A DNA stretch of 56,490 nt. Origin: Bacteroidaceae bacterium. GTDB lineage: Bacteria; Bacteroidota; Bacteroidia; Bacteroidales; Bacteroidaceae. Of the stretch, positions 1 through 8,331 are shown in pieces. A program made the position numbers and the translations under genes. The stretch covers positions 1 through 56,490 of the forward strand of contig CAAGLF010000009.1 in the NCBI GenBank assembly GCA_900770705.1, written 5' to 3'. The notes beneath the pieces were generated by a model. The model was not told the origin of the DNA, ran no database searches, and saw only the letters and a list, made by a program, of their open reading frames with translations. How positions within the stretch are numbered: the stretch's first letter is position 1; the number at the start of each line of letters is the position of its first letter.

Positions 1-185
1 CTTTTTGTTCCGTGGGCGGGAACAAAATGTTCCCCCGCACGAAACAAAATGTTCCTCCGCACGGAACAAAGTGTTCCCCCGCACGGAACAAAATGTTCCG
101 CCCCACGGAACAAAATGTTCCACGCCGGAAACATTTCGTTCCCTCTGGGGGAACAGCGTGCCCCATCACCGGAAACGAATCAACA
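1..185. repeat. 22-bp tandem array, dyad-symmetric units
   Basis: Five well-kept units start at 19, 41, 63, 85 and 107, with consensus GGAACAAAATGTTCC followed by a 7-bp GC-rich linker. Three decayed units start near 127, 150 and 171. Each good unit is a near-perfect dyad (GGAACA-AAA-TGTTCC). Bases 1-12 look like the tail of a further unit, so the array probably continues left of the window. It ends about 170 bp before the pheT promoter. No long unique spacers are present, so it is not a CRISPR. Bases 186-358 hold nothing I recognise. Confidence 0.85.
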
Positions 186-358
186 CACTGCATTCCAGAC
201 GTGCTAACACCCGCACAGGAGGCAACGGCGGGAGCACGTCTGGATATTTCTGCGCGAAACACGCAATGTTTACATAGGGAACGCTCGATGTTTACACAGA
301 TATCGCCGTTTATTACACAGCATAGAGGGAGTTATCGCAAGGTTAACCCGCGTTTCTA

Positions 359-389
359 TTGGCTGTTTGGCAATAAAAACGTAATTTTG
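359..389 (+). promoter_or_regulatory. Bacteroidota-type promoter of pheT
   Basis: TTGG at 359-362 and TAATTTTG at 382-389 are separated by exactly 19 bp. This matches the -33/-7 consensus of the Bacteroidota primary sigma factor. The predicted transcription start is about 15-20 bp before the pheT ATG, giving a very short leader. Confidence 0.75.
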
Positions 390-415
390 CGCCGAAATTT
401 TAATCACATAGCGCT

Positions 416-2878
416 ATGAACATTTCCTATAATTGGCTGAAAGAATACGTTGATTTCACCCTGACGCCGGATGAGACGGCAGCAGCCCTGACTTCCATTG
501 GTCTGGAAGTGGGCAGCGTGGAAGAGGTGGAGTCCATACGCGGCGGCCTCAAGGGACTGGTTGTGGGCGAAGTACTGACGTGCGAGCCCCACCCCAATTC
601 CGATCATATGCACGTCTGCTCGGTACGCACCGCAGCCGAGGGCGAACCCGTGCAAATCGTTTGCGGTGCGCCGAATGTGGCTGCGGGCCAGAAGGTCATC
701 GTGGCCACATTGGGTACCAAGCTCTACGACGGCGACCAGGAGTTTGTCATCAAGCGCAGCAAGCTGCGCGGACTGGAAAGCCTCGGCATGATCTGTGCCG
801 AAGACGAAATCGGTATCGGCCACAGCCACGACGGCATTATCGTATTGCCCGCCGAAGCCAAGGTGGGCACACCGGCTGCAGAGTACTATGGCATTGAAAG
901 CGACTACGTCATCGAGGTTGACATCACGCCCAACCGTGCGGACGCCTGCAGCCACTACGGCGTGGCGCGCGACCTGTATGCCTGGCTGGTGCAGAACGGA
1001 TATGATACGTCGTTACACCGCCCGTCGGTCGAGGGCTTCAGTGTAGACAGCCACGAACTGGAAATCGATGTAGTGGTAGAACAGGCGGAAGCATGTCCCC
1101 GCTACGCAGCCGTCACAGTGAAGGACTGCGAGGTGAAGGAGAGTCCCGAATGGCTGCAAAAGAAACTGAAAGCCGTGGGCTGCCGCCCCATCAACAATAT
1201 CGTAGACATCACAAACTATATCCTCTTTGCCTACGGACAGCCCCTGCACTGCTTCGATGCCGACAAGGTGAAAGGCCGGAAGGTTGTGGTGAAGACGCTG
1301 GCCGAAGGCACACCCTTCGTCACGCTGGACGGCGTAGAGCACAAATTGAGCGACCACGACCTGGCCATCTGCAATGCAGAGGAGCCGATGTGTATCGCCG
1401 GCGTATTCGGCGGTGAAGGCTCGGGCACTTACGAGACCACCCGCAACGTGCTGTTCGAGAGCGCCTACTTCCATCCCACATGGATTCGCAAGAGCGCCCG
1501 CCGCCACGGGCTGAGCACCGACGCCTCCTTCCGCTTCGAACGCGGTGTAGACCCCGACGGACAAATCTACGCACTGAAGGCGGCCGCCATCCTGGCCAAA
1601 GAACTGGCAGGCGGTACCGTGGCGATGGAAATCAAGGACGTGGAGCAGCCTGGTCTGGCCAAGCAGTTTGCCGTAGGGCTGACGTACGACTACACAGATC
1701 AGCTGATAGGCAAGCAGCTGCCGCACGAAACCATCCGAAGCATTGTCCGCTCGCTCGAAATGACCATAGTCGACGAAACCGACGAGGCATTGCGCCTACT
1801 CGTGCCGGCTTACCGCGTAGACGTGCAGCGCCCCTGCGATGTCGTGGAAGACATCCTGCGCATTTACGGCTACAACAATGTGGAGATTCCCACCGCCGTG
1901 AAGTCGAGCCTGACCATCAAGGGCGACGTAGACCGCTCAAACAAATTGCAGAACCTCGTGGCAGAACAGCTGGTGGGCTGCGGCTTCAACGAAATACTCA
2001 ACAACTCGCTGACCCGCGAGGCCTACTACGAAGGACTGCAGCACCATACACCGGCCGGACTGGTAAGACTGATGAATCCGCTGAGCTCCGACCTCGGCGT
2101 CATGCGCCAGACACTGCTCTTCGGCGGCCTGGAAAGCATTGGCCACAACGCTAACCGCAAAATGCAGAACCTACGCTTCTTCGAGTTCGGCACCTGCTAT
2201 TTCTTCAACAACGACAAGCGCACGGAAGAGCACACCCTGTCGCCCTACAGTGAAGACCTTCACCTGGGACTCTGGCTCACAGGCAACCGCGTGGAAGGCT
2301 CGTGGGCACACCCGACGGAAGCCTCGTCGGTATATGAACTCAAGGCCTACGTGGAAAACATACTCGTGCGTATCGGCATACAGCCCGAAACACTGAAGGC
2401 AGTGCCTGGAGAAAACGACATCTTCTCGAAAAGCCTCGCCCTCTGTGCCGGCAAGCCGTTGGTGGAATATGGCATCGTAGCCAAACGCCTCTGCGCCGCC
2501 GCTGGTGTCAGCCAGGAGGTCTACTACGCCGACCTCAACTGGACAGCCCTTATGAAAAAGGCTCGCAAGGCCACAGTAAGTTTCCGCGAGATCAGCAAGT
2601 TCCCCAGCGTGAGCCGCGACCTGGCCCTGCTGGTAGATACCGGCGTGGAATTCGGCGACATACGCCGTATCGCTGCCGCCGCCGGCGGCAAGCTGCTCAA
2701 GCGTGTGGAACTCTTCGACGTTTACGAAGGCAAGAACCTCGAAGCCGGCAAGAAGAGCTATGCCGTAAACTTCCTCCTGCAAGACGATACCAAGACAATG
2801 AACGACAAGCAGACCGACGCCATTATGCAGAAAATCATCGGAAGTCTGCGCCAGCAGCTCGGAGCCGAACTCCGCTAA
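416..2878 (+). CDS. pheT: Phenylalanine--tRNA ligase beta subunit
   Basis: This is the beta subunit of the alpha2-beta2 cytosolic enzyme that charges tRNA-Phe; the beta chain binds tRNA and carries the editing site. At 820 aa it has normal full length. Visible in order are the N-terminal EMAP-like tRNA-binding domain (about residues 40-150, with VVGEVLTCEPHPNSDHMHVC), the B3/4 editing domain (about 215-390), the B5 and catalytic-like core, and a C-terminal ferredoxin-fold anticodon-binding domain (about 728-820, starting near FPSVSRDLALLVD). The ATG lies just behind a well-placed promoter. pheS is not adjacent, so the two subunits are encoded apart. YebC follows after 55 bp and is probably co-transcribed. 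Confidence 0.97.
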   Translation: MNISYNWLKEYVDFTLTPDETAAALTSIGLEVGSVEEVESIRGGLKGLVVGEVLTCEPHPNSDHMHVCSVRTAAEGEPVQIVCGAPNVAAGQKVIVATLGTKLYDGDQEFVIKRSKLRGLESLGMICAEDEIGIGHSHDGIIVLPAEAKVGTPAAEYYGIESDYVIEVDITPNRADACSHYGVARDLYAWLVQNGYDTSLHRPSVEGFSVDSHELEIDVVVEQAEACPRYAAVTVKDCEVKESPEWLQKKLKAVGCRPINNIVDITNYILFAYGQPLHCFDADKVKGRKVVVKTLAEGTPFVTLDGVEHKLSDHDLAICNAEEPMCIAGVFGGEGSGTYETTRNVLFESAYFHPTWIRKSARRHGLSTDASFRFERGVDPDGQIYALKAAAILAKELAGGTVAMEIKDVEQPGLAKQFAVGLTYDYTDQLIGKQLPHETIRSIVRSLEMTIVDETDEALRLLVPAYRVDVQRPCDVVEDILRIYGYNNVEIPTAVKSSLTIKGDVDRSNKLQNLVAEQLVGCGFNEILNNSLTREAYYEGLQHHTPAGLVRLMNPLSSDLGVMRQTLLFGGLESIGHNANRKMQNLRFFEFGTCYFFNNDKRTEEHTLSPYSEDLHLGLWLTGNRVEGSWAHPTEASSVYELKAYVENILVRIGIQPETLKAVPGENDIFSKSLALCAGKPLVEYGIVAKRLCAAAGVSQEVYYADLNWTALMKKARKATVSFREISKFPSVSRDLALLVDTGVEFGDIRRIAAAAGGKLLKRVELFDVYEGKNLEAGKKSYAVNFLLQDDTKTMNDKQTDAIMQKIIGSLRQQLGAELR

Positions 2879-2933
2879 ATCTATAAACAGACTACAACTA
2901 CAAACACATCAATCCTATAAAAGAACAAATCCA

Positions 2934-3665
2934 ATGGGAAGAGCATTTGAATACCGCAAGGCAGCCAAACTGAAGAGATGGGGACACATGGCCCGCACGT
3001 TTACCAAAATCGGCAAGCAGATTGCCGTAGCCGTGAAGGCCGGCGGTCCCGAGCCCGAGAACAACCCTACCCTGCGCGCCATCATCGCCACGGCCAAGCG
3101 CGAGAATATGCCGAAGGACAACATCGACCGCGCCATCAAGAACGCTATGGGTAAAGACCAGAGCGAGTACAAGACAATGACCTACGAGGGCTACGGTCCC
3201 CACGGCATTGCCATCTTCGTAGACACGCTGACCGACAATCCGACCCGTACCGTAGGTGACGTGCGCTCCGTCTTCAATAAATTCAACGGCAACCTCGGTA
3301 CGATGGGTTCGCTGGCTTTCCTCTTCGACCACAAGGCCGTCTTCTCCTTTAAGAAGCAAGAAGGAATGGATATGGACGAATTTATCCTCGACCTCATCGA
3401 CTACGGTGTGGAAGACGAGTACGACGAAGACGAGGAAGAAGGCAGCGTCACCATCTACGGCGACCCCAAGTGCTTCGGACAGATACAGAAGCACCTCGAG
3501 GAGGGCGGCTACGAAGTGGTAGGTGCCGAGTTTACCTACATCCCGAACGACCTGAAAGACGTAACGCCCGAACAACGCGAGACTATCGACAAGATGGTAG
3601 AGCGTCTGGAAGAGTTCGACGACGTGCAGACCGTCTATACCAATATGAAGCCGGCCGAAGAATAA
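2934..3665 (+). CDS. YebC/PmpR family DNA-binding regulator or translation factor
   Basis: A 243-aa YebC/TACO1-family protein. It starts with the diagnostic MGRAFEYRKAAKLKRWGHMA block, followed by the basic helical domain with NPTLRAIIATAKRENMPKDN and then the GPHGIAIFVDTLTDNPTRT segment. An acidic loop (EDEYDEDEEEG) lies near residues 162-172. Members are described either as transcriptional regulators (PmpR) or as ribosome-associated factors that relieve stalling; the sequence cannot separate these roles. The gene follows pheT by 55 bp and is closed by a clear terminator, so pheT-yebC looks like one unit. Confidence 0.93.
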   Translation: MGRAFEYRKAAKLKRWGHMARTFTKIGKQIAVAVKAGGPEPENNPTLRAIIATAKRENMPKDNIDRAIKNAMGKDQSEYKTMTYEGYGPHGIAIFVDTLTDNPTRTVGDVRSVFNKFNGNLGTMGSLAFLFDHKAVFSFKKQEGMDMDEFILDLIDYGVEDEYDEDEEEGSVTIYGDPKCFGQIQKHLEEGGYEVVGAEFTYIPNDLKDVTPEQRETIDKMVERLEEFDDVQTVYTNMKPAEE

Positions 3666-3693
3666 GCAAATACGCCGACACAAACACCCACAA

Positions 3694-3735
3694 GGCAGGC
3701 GGGTAGACCAACGGGGTTGTCCGCCTGCCGTTTTT
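3694..3735 (+). terminator. Rho-independent terminator after yebC
   Basis: GGCAGGCGG (3694-3702) pairs perfectly with CCGCCTGCC (3721-3729) and is followed by a GTTTTT tract. It lies 30 bp after the yebC stop. Confidence 0.85.
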
Positions 3736-3766
3736 ATGTCCTTTCAAACCCTAATACCATATATAT

Positions 3767-4030
3767 ATGCAACACATCAGCTACAAGACCAGCGGCACGT
3801 GCAGTCAGCTCATCGACCTGACCGGACGGGACGGCCGCATTGAGTCCGTCGTATTCTTCGGCGGCTGTCACGGCAACCTCCAAGGCATATCCCGCCTCGT
3901 CGAGGGAATGACCTACGACGAAGCCATACGCCGGCTCAACGGCATACGCTGCGGCAACAAGCCTACTTCCTGCCCCGACCAGCTCTGCCGGGCCATCGAG
4001 CAGCTGCGCCGGCAGCCCGACAGCGAATAA
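3767..4030 (+). CDS. TSCPD domain-containing protein
   Basis: An 87-aa protein that is essentially a single TSCPD domain, with the name-giving PTSCPDQLCRAI at its C-terminus. Further cysteines lie in GTCSQLIDL and GGCHGNLQG. TSCPD modules also occur at the C-terminus of vitamin-B12-dependent ribonucleotide reductases, where the cysteines are thought to bind metal or act in redox; the stand-alone form has no settled function. It lies between the yebC terminator and another small Cys-motif protein. A metal or redox role for the pair is an inference from the cysteines. Confidence 0.85.
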   Translation: MQHISYKTSGTCSQLIDLTGRDGRIESVVFFGGCHGNLQGISRLVEGMTYDEAIRRLNGIRCGNKPTSCPDQLCRAIEQLRRQPDSE

Positions 4031-4141
4031 ATGTCGCCCGACAACGCCCCGAATGGTGATAAAAGGGCGTTCAAACAGCAATAAATCCGGAATACGGCCG
4101 TTACAAGGTAAAGCATATTCCCCACAACCCATCCTTTTATT

Positions 4142-4600
4142 ATGTACGAAGACAGAATCAACCGCGCTGTAGAGCTCTTCAAGTCCGGATACAACTGCTC
4201 GCAATCCGTAGTGGCAGCCTTTGCCGACCTGTACGGCTTCACGCCCGAGCAGGCACTGAAGATGGCCGCCTCGTTTGGCGGCGGCATTGGCCGTATGCGG
4301 CAGACCTGCGGAGCCGCTTGCGGAATGTTCCTGCTCGTCGGCCTGGAAAACGGAGCCACCGAGCCCACCGACCGCGAAGGAAAGTCGCGCAACTACGCCG
4401 CCGTGCAGGAGCTGGCCGCCGGATTCAAGGAAGCCTGTGGCAGCCTCATCTGCGCCGAACTGCTGGGACTAAAGCCTGCAGCGCCCGTCAGCCCGGAAGC
4501 TGAGCCGCGCACGCCGGTTTACTACCAGAAAAGACCCTGTGCCGAGACCGTACGTATAGCCGCCACGCTCTTCGCCAACTGGAAAAGCCAACAATCATAA
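4142..4600 (+). CDS. C_GCAxxG_C_C family (redox-type) protein
   Basis: A 152-aa member of the C-GCAxxG-C-C family. The signature is visible as GYNCSQSV, then GGIGRMRQTCGAACGMF, with later cysteines in CGSLICAELLG and near the C-terminus (CAETVRIAA). Members are often found beside redox or metal genes and are sometimes annotated as split-Soret or redox-active proteins; no catalytic activity is firmly assigned. The gene starts 111 bp after the TSCPD gene and ends 12 bp before the glycosyltransferase start, so it is likely co-transcribed with the latter. Confidence 0.85.
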   Translation: MYEDRINRAVELFKSGYNCSQSVVAAFADLYGFTPEQALKMAASFGGGIGRMRQTCGAACGMFLLVGLENGATEPTDREGKSRNYAAVQELAAGFKEACGSLICAELLGLKPAAPVSPEAEPRTPVYYQKRPCAETVRIAATLFANWKSQQS

Positions 4601-4612
4601 CGATTGATACCT

Positions 4613-5713
4613 ATGAAAATACTCTTGCTCGGAGAATACAGCAACGTTCACGCCACCTTGGCCAAGGGACTACGCAGCCTTGGCCACGAGGTGACCGTAG
4701 CCTCCGACGGAGACAACTGGAAGAATTATCCCCGCGATATCAACCTGCGCCGACGTTGGAACAACCTGCTGGGCGGAGCCAGCTATCTGCCCCGACTGCT
4801 CAATCAGTTCCGCCACTTCCGCGGCTACGATGTCGTGCAGCTCATCAACCCCGTCTTCCTGCCGCTCAGGGCCGAACGCATTGCCCCCTTCTACCGCTAC
4901 CTGCGGCGTCACAACGGAAAAGTGTTCCTCGGCGCCTTCGGTATGGACCACTATTGGGTGCGCGCCGGCCTCGACTGCACCACATTCCGCTACTCGGACT
5001 TCAACATAGGGTGCAGGCAGCGCCTCGAGGGGGAGAACAAAATTTTCATACGCGACTGGCTCGACGGCGCCAAAGGCATACTCAACCGCTATGTAGCAAA
5101 GGATTGCGACGGCATCATAGCCGGCCTGTACGAATACTACGCCAGCTATGCCCCTCACTACAAAGACAAACTCACCTACATTCCCTTCCCCATCCAGCTT
5201 CCACAGCCCAAGCCACACGCCCTGCAGGCTGTCCCCCGCCCCATACGCTTCTTCATCGGCATACAGCGCAGCCGCAGCCGCTACAAAGGCACCGACATTA
5301 TGCTGCGGGCGCTCGAACGCGTGGCAGCCGAATATCCCAGGCAGGCAGAGATAGTGCGGGTGGAATCCGTACCCTTCGCCGAATACTGCCGGTTGATGAA
5401 CGGAAGTCACGTCATCCTCGACCAGTTGTACAGCTACACCCCTGCTATGAACGCCCTGGAGGCGATGGCGAGAGGCATAGTAGTGGTCGGAGGAGGAGAA
5501 CCGGAGCACTACGAACTGCTCCAAGAGCCACAACTGCGCCCTATCATCAATGTAGATCCCACCGAGAGCAGCGTCTACAACGCCTTGAAGGCCCTTATCG
5601 AACACCCCGAACGCCTTCCGCAGCTCTCTGCCGACAGTATAGAATACATACGCCGTCACTACGACCACGTAAAGGTGGCCCAGCGCTATTTAGACTTCTG
5701 GAACAGGCAATAA
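4613..5713 (+). CDS. GT-B fold glycosyltransferase (GT4-like)
   Basis: A 366-aa glycosyltransferase. The N-terminus MKILLLGEYSNVHATLAKGL is a Rossmann strand-loop typical of GT-B enzymes. The C-terminal half has NALEAMARGIVVVGGGEPEH, matching the nucleotide-sugar-binding E-x7-E region of family GT4. No signal peptide or membrane helix is seen, so it is cytosolic or peripheral. Donor and acceptor cannot be read from the sequence. I chose ATG 4613 over the TTG at 4604 because the family N-terminus starts at MKIL. It is the last gene of the + block and faces htpG. Confidence 0.85.
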   Translation: MKILLLGEYSNVHATLAKGLRSLGHEVTVASDGDNWKNYPRDINLRRRWNNLLGGASYLPRLLNQFRHFRGYDVVQLINPVFLPLRAERIAPFYRYLRRHNGKVFLGAFGMDHYWVRAGLDCTTFRYSDFNIGCRQRLEGENKIFIRDWLDGAKGILNRYVAKDCDGIIAGLYEYYASYAPHYKDKLTYIPFPIQLPQPKPHALQAVPRPIRFFIGIQRSRSRYKGTDIMLRALERVAAEYPRQAEIVRVESVPFAEYCRLMNGSHVILDQLYSYTPAMNALEAMARGIVVVGGGEPEHYELLQEPQLRPIINVDPTESSVYNALKALIEHPERLPQLSADSIEYIRRHYDHVKVAQRYLDFWNRQ

Positions 5714-5772
5714 TCCGCCACTTTCCACAGCTCCAGCACCTTTCATCGGAAGCACCTATACAGCAAGAATAC

Positions 5773-5811
5773 AATAAGTCCGACTTTCCCGCGGGGAAAG
5801 CCGGACTTATT
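5773..5811. terminator. Bidirectional hairpin between convergent genes
   Basis: AATAAGTCCG (5773-5782) pairs with CGGACTTATT (5802-5811), with an inner CTTTCCC/GGGGAAAG stem. A/T tracts lie on both sides. It separates the glycosyltransferase (+) from htpG (-), so it can serve both strands. Confidence 0.75.
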
Positions 5812-5888
5812 CTTTGCCACATCCGTCAATCAGGAATACTTTGGCGGACGTTCAGGTCGCTGCCTGTCGCGACAGCAGCACCTTCGGC

Positions 5889-7943
5889 CTATCCTATCAG
5901 CTCGACGCTGCGGCGGATGAACTTTCCGAGGGCTTCTCCGCGCAACAGACCGTTCTGCAAGAGGGCGAGATCGAGCAGTTGTGCAACGACGGGCTGGCTG
6001 GTAGCAAACCCTGCGAGCACTTCTTTCTTCTTAGCCTCCTGCGCCTCGATGTCGTGGTGAGTCTGTTCGAGCTCCTTCTTCTCTTCCTCGGTGATTTCCT
6101 CAGGCTTGCGTCCCTGCTGCATTTGTTCCTGAGCCTGGTGACGGGCCTGCAGTCCGCGGAGTTCAGCCTCGATGGGGTCGAGCTGGGGCTGTACCTTCTC
6201 GTTGATGGACTGGAGTACTTCCTTGAGCAGACGATGGTCGGTGTTGAGCACTATGTTGTACATATCCGGCATTTCCCCGTAGAAGGACATCCCTGCCTGC
6301 AGGCGCGACATCTCCTTCATTCGGCGCATATACTCACTCTGGGTGATCAGCACGGGCGCCGCGTCCTCCCCCATCGGCGCTGTCTCTACGTGGAACTCGG
6401 ACTTCTCCACACCGGGAAGCACTGCCGAGAATACACCGCAAAGCTTCGCGCTGTCGGCCTCAGCCAACTTGTTCTTGTCGGCATCTTCCTTCTGGATAAG
6501 GCGGTCGAGCGTGTCGGCATCGACGCGGCAGAAGCGGCTCTTCTCCCACTTCTGCTCCAGCATACCCACCAAGGCGCTGTCGAGTTGCCCATCGAGCAGC
6601 AAGACGCTGTATCCCTTGGCCTTGGCGGCCTCGATGTAGGCATACTGGGCCTCATGGTCGGTGGCGTAGAGGAGTACGAGGTTGCCGTCCTTGTCGGTCT
6701 GTGCGGCCTTGACGCTTTCCTTGTACTCTTCGTAGGTGAAGTATTTGCCTTCGGTGTCCTTGAGCAGCGCATAGCCGTTGGCCTTGTCGTAGAAGTCGGG
6801 CTCGGAGAGCAGACCGTAGTGGATGAAGAGCTTCAGGTCGTCCCACTTCTTCTCGAATTCGCCGCGGTCGTTCTTAAAGAGCTGGGCCAGGCGGTCACTC
6901 ACCTTCTTCGTGATGTATGAGCTGATTTTCTTCACGTTGGCGTCGCTCTGCAAATAGCTTCGGCTGACATTGAGCGGGATATCCGGGCTGTCGATGACAC
7001 CGTGGAGCAGGGTCAGGAAGTCGGGAACGATATTCTCCACCTGGTCCGTCACGTACACCTGATTACAGTAGAGTTGGATTTTGTTTCTATGTATTTCGAT
7101 GTTGCTCTTGATCTTCGGGAAGTACAGGACGCCGGTCAACGTGAAAGGATAGTCCACGTTCAGATGAATCCAGAAGAGAGGCTCGTCGCTCATCGGGTAC
7201 AACTCGCGATAGAAGCCGCGGTAGTCCTCGTCCTTGAGTGTAGAGGGCGTTTTTGTCCACAGGGGCGTCGTGTCGTTGACGATGTTGTCTTCCTCCGTGT
7301 CCACCTGCTTGCCCTCCTTCCATTCGGTCTTCTTGCCGAAAGCCACGGGCACGGGCAGGAAGCGGCAGTACTTGCGCAGGAGTTCGCTGATTTTCTCCTT
7401 CTTGAGGAAGTCCTTCTGCTCGTCGTCGATGTGCAGGATGATGTCGGTACCGCGGTCCTCCTTTTCGGCCTCGGTGATTTCGTAGGCAGGGCTTCCGTCG
7501 CACGTCCAGCGCACAGCCTGGCTGTCGTCACGATAGCTCTTGGTGAGAATTTCCACCTGCTTCGACACCATAAAGCTGGAGTAGAACCCAAGTCCGAAGT
7601 GGCCGATAATGGCGTTGGCGTCCTCCTTGTACTTCTCGAGAAAGTCGTTCGCACCGCTGAAGGCAATCTGATTGATGTACTTGTCGATTTCCTCTTCGGT
7701 CATACCGATACCTCTGTCGCGGATGGTGAGCGTACCGGCTTCGGCGTCGAGAAGAATCTGTACGGTCAAGTCGCCCAGCTCGCCGCTGAAGTCGCCCTTG
7801 GCAGCCAGCGTCTTCAGTTTCTGAGTGGCATCGACGGCATTGCTGACTATCTCACGCAGAAATATCTCGTGGTCGCTGTACAAAAACTTCTTGATAACCG
7901 GGAAGATGTTCTCGGTTGTAATTCCGATGTTTCCTTTTTGCAT
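5889..7943 (-). CDS. htpG: Molecular chaperone HtpG (Hsp90)
   Basis: A 684-aa cytosolic Hsp90 ATPase. The GHKL ATP-binding domain is clear: FLREIVSNAVDATQKL (the Glu and Asn that act on ATP and Mg), DRGIGMTEEEI (N-box region) and GHFGLGFYSSFMV (glycine-rich lid). The middle domain carries the conserved NVSRSYLQSD segment, and the C-terminal dimerisation region is complete. A Gln/Glu-rich stretch near residues 615-650 (QEQMQQGRKPEEITEEEKKE) is low complexity. The gene is single; a 22-bp repeat array lies 150-300 bp upstream of its start. Confidence 0.96.
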   Translation of the reverse strand: MQKGNIGITTENIFPVIKKFLYSDHEIFLREIVSNAVDATQKLKTLAAKGDFSGELGDLTVQILLDAEAGTLTIRDRGIGMTEEEIDKYINQIAFSGANDFLEKYKEDANAIIGHFGLGFYSSFMVSKQVEILTKSYRDDSQAVRWTCDGSPAYEITEAEKEDRGTDIILHIDDEQKDFLKKEKISELLRKYCRFLPVPVAFGKKTEWKEGKQVDTEEDNIVNDTTPLWTKTPSTLKDEDYRGFYRELYPMSDEPLFWIHLNVDYPFTLTGVLYFPKIKSNIEIHRNKIQLYCNQVYVTDQVENIVPDFLTLLHGVIDSPDIPLNVSRSYLQSDANVKKISSYITKKVSDRLAQLFKNDRGEFEKKWDDLKLFIHYGLLSEPDFYDKANGYALLKDTEGKYFTYEEYKESVKAAQTDKDGNLVLLYATDHEAQYAYIEAAKAKGYSVLLLDGQLDSALVGMLEQKWEKSRFCRVDADTLDRLIQKEDADKNKLAEADSAKLCGVFSAVLPGVEKSEFHVETAPMGEDAAPVLITQSEYMRRMKEMSRLQAGMSFYGEMPDMYNIVLNTDHRLLKEVLQSINEKVQPQLDPIEAELRGLQARHQAQEQMQQGRKPEEITEEEKKELEQTHHDIEAQEAKKKEVLAGFATSQPVVAQLLDLALLQNGLLRGEALGKFIRRSVELIG

Positions 7944-8092
7944 AATAGTTGTGTATTTGATTTTTTTGTTGTGCGGATAAAATGTCGTTCCCCTTTCAAC
8001 AAAAACCGTGCCAAACGCACCTCTGTCAGTACGGAAATGCCGTCACCGCTGTCGGAAAAGGGCTCCCGACGGCCCATCCGGCCCCCGGAAAA

Positions 8093-8240
8093 TCTGTCTG
8101 CGGCTTAGACACCGCCTAAGTACGGTTTAGAAAATCCCAAGTGCGGCTTAGGAATCACCTAAGTACGGCTTAGGAATCGCCTAAGTACGGCTCAGACATC
8201 ACCTGAGTCGTACCTGCGTCTGCGTAGCTCGGACTTAGGA
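8093..8240. repeat. 22-bp tandem array with palindromic CCTAAG...CTTAGG units
   Basis: Seven units begin at about 8093, 8115, 8136, 8158, 8180, 8202 and 8224. The best unit is CCTAAGTACGGCTTAGG plus a 5-bp linker (often AATCA or AATCG), i.e. a dyad with 6-bp arms around TACGG. Spacing is 21-22 bp throughout; the outer units are decayed. It fills the gap between the gdhA terminator and the htpG start (both on -). The rest of 7944-8092 shows no other recognisable element. Confidence 0.85.
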
Positions 8241-8250
8241 AAAACTTCAA

Positions 8251-8302
8251 GGCCCGAAAAAAAAATTATCTCCGAGGAAAACGAAATTTCCTCGGAGATA
8301 AT
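8251..8302 (-). terminator. gdhA terminator, member of the dispersed hairpin family
   Basis: Arms 8265-8280 and 8287-8302 form a perfect 16-bp stem (ATTATCTCCGAGGAAA) with a 6-nt loop. Read on the - strand it is followed by a run of nine T and then CGGGCCTT. It lies 30 bp after the gdhA stop. It carries the AAGGCCCGAAAA and TCTCCGAGGAAA words found at other intergenic hairpins in this window. Confidence 0.88.
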
Positions 8303-8331
8303 ACGATGGTCTTTTGCCAGCAGGCCGCGGC

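Noticed and set aside
1..185. CRISPR array
   Set aside because: The period is 22 bp with no unique 30-40 bp spacers; units are contiguous and decaying. The same holds for the arrays at 8093 and 30552, and no cas genes are present.
5814..6920. Long + strand open frame of 368 codons opposite htpG
   Set aside because: It is a shadow of the GC-rich htpG gene on the other strand, with no recognisable domain. The same applies to long frames opposite gdhA, GH20, mutS2, gcvPA, proS, gapA, glgP and glycogen synthase.
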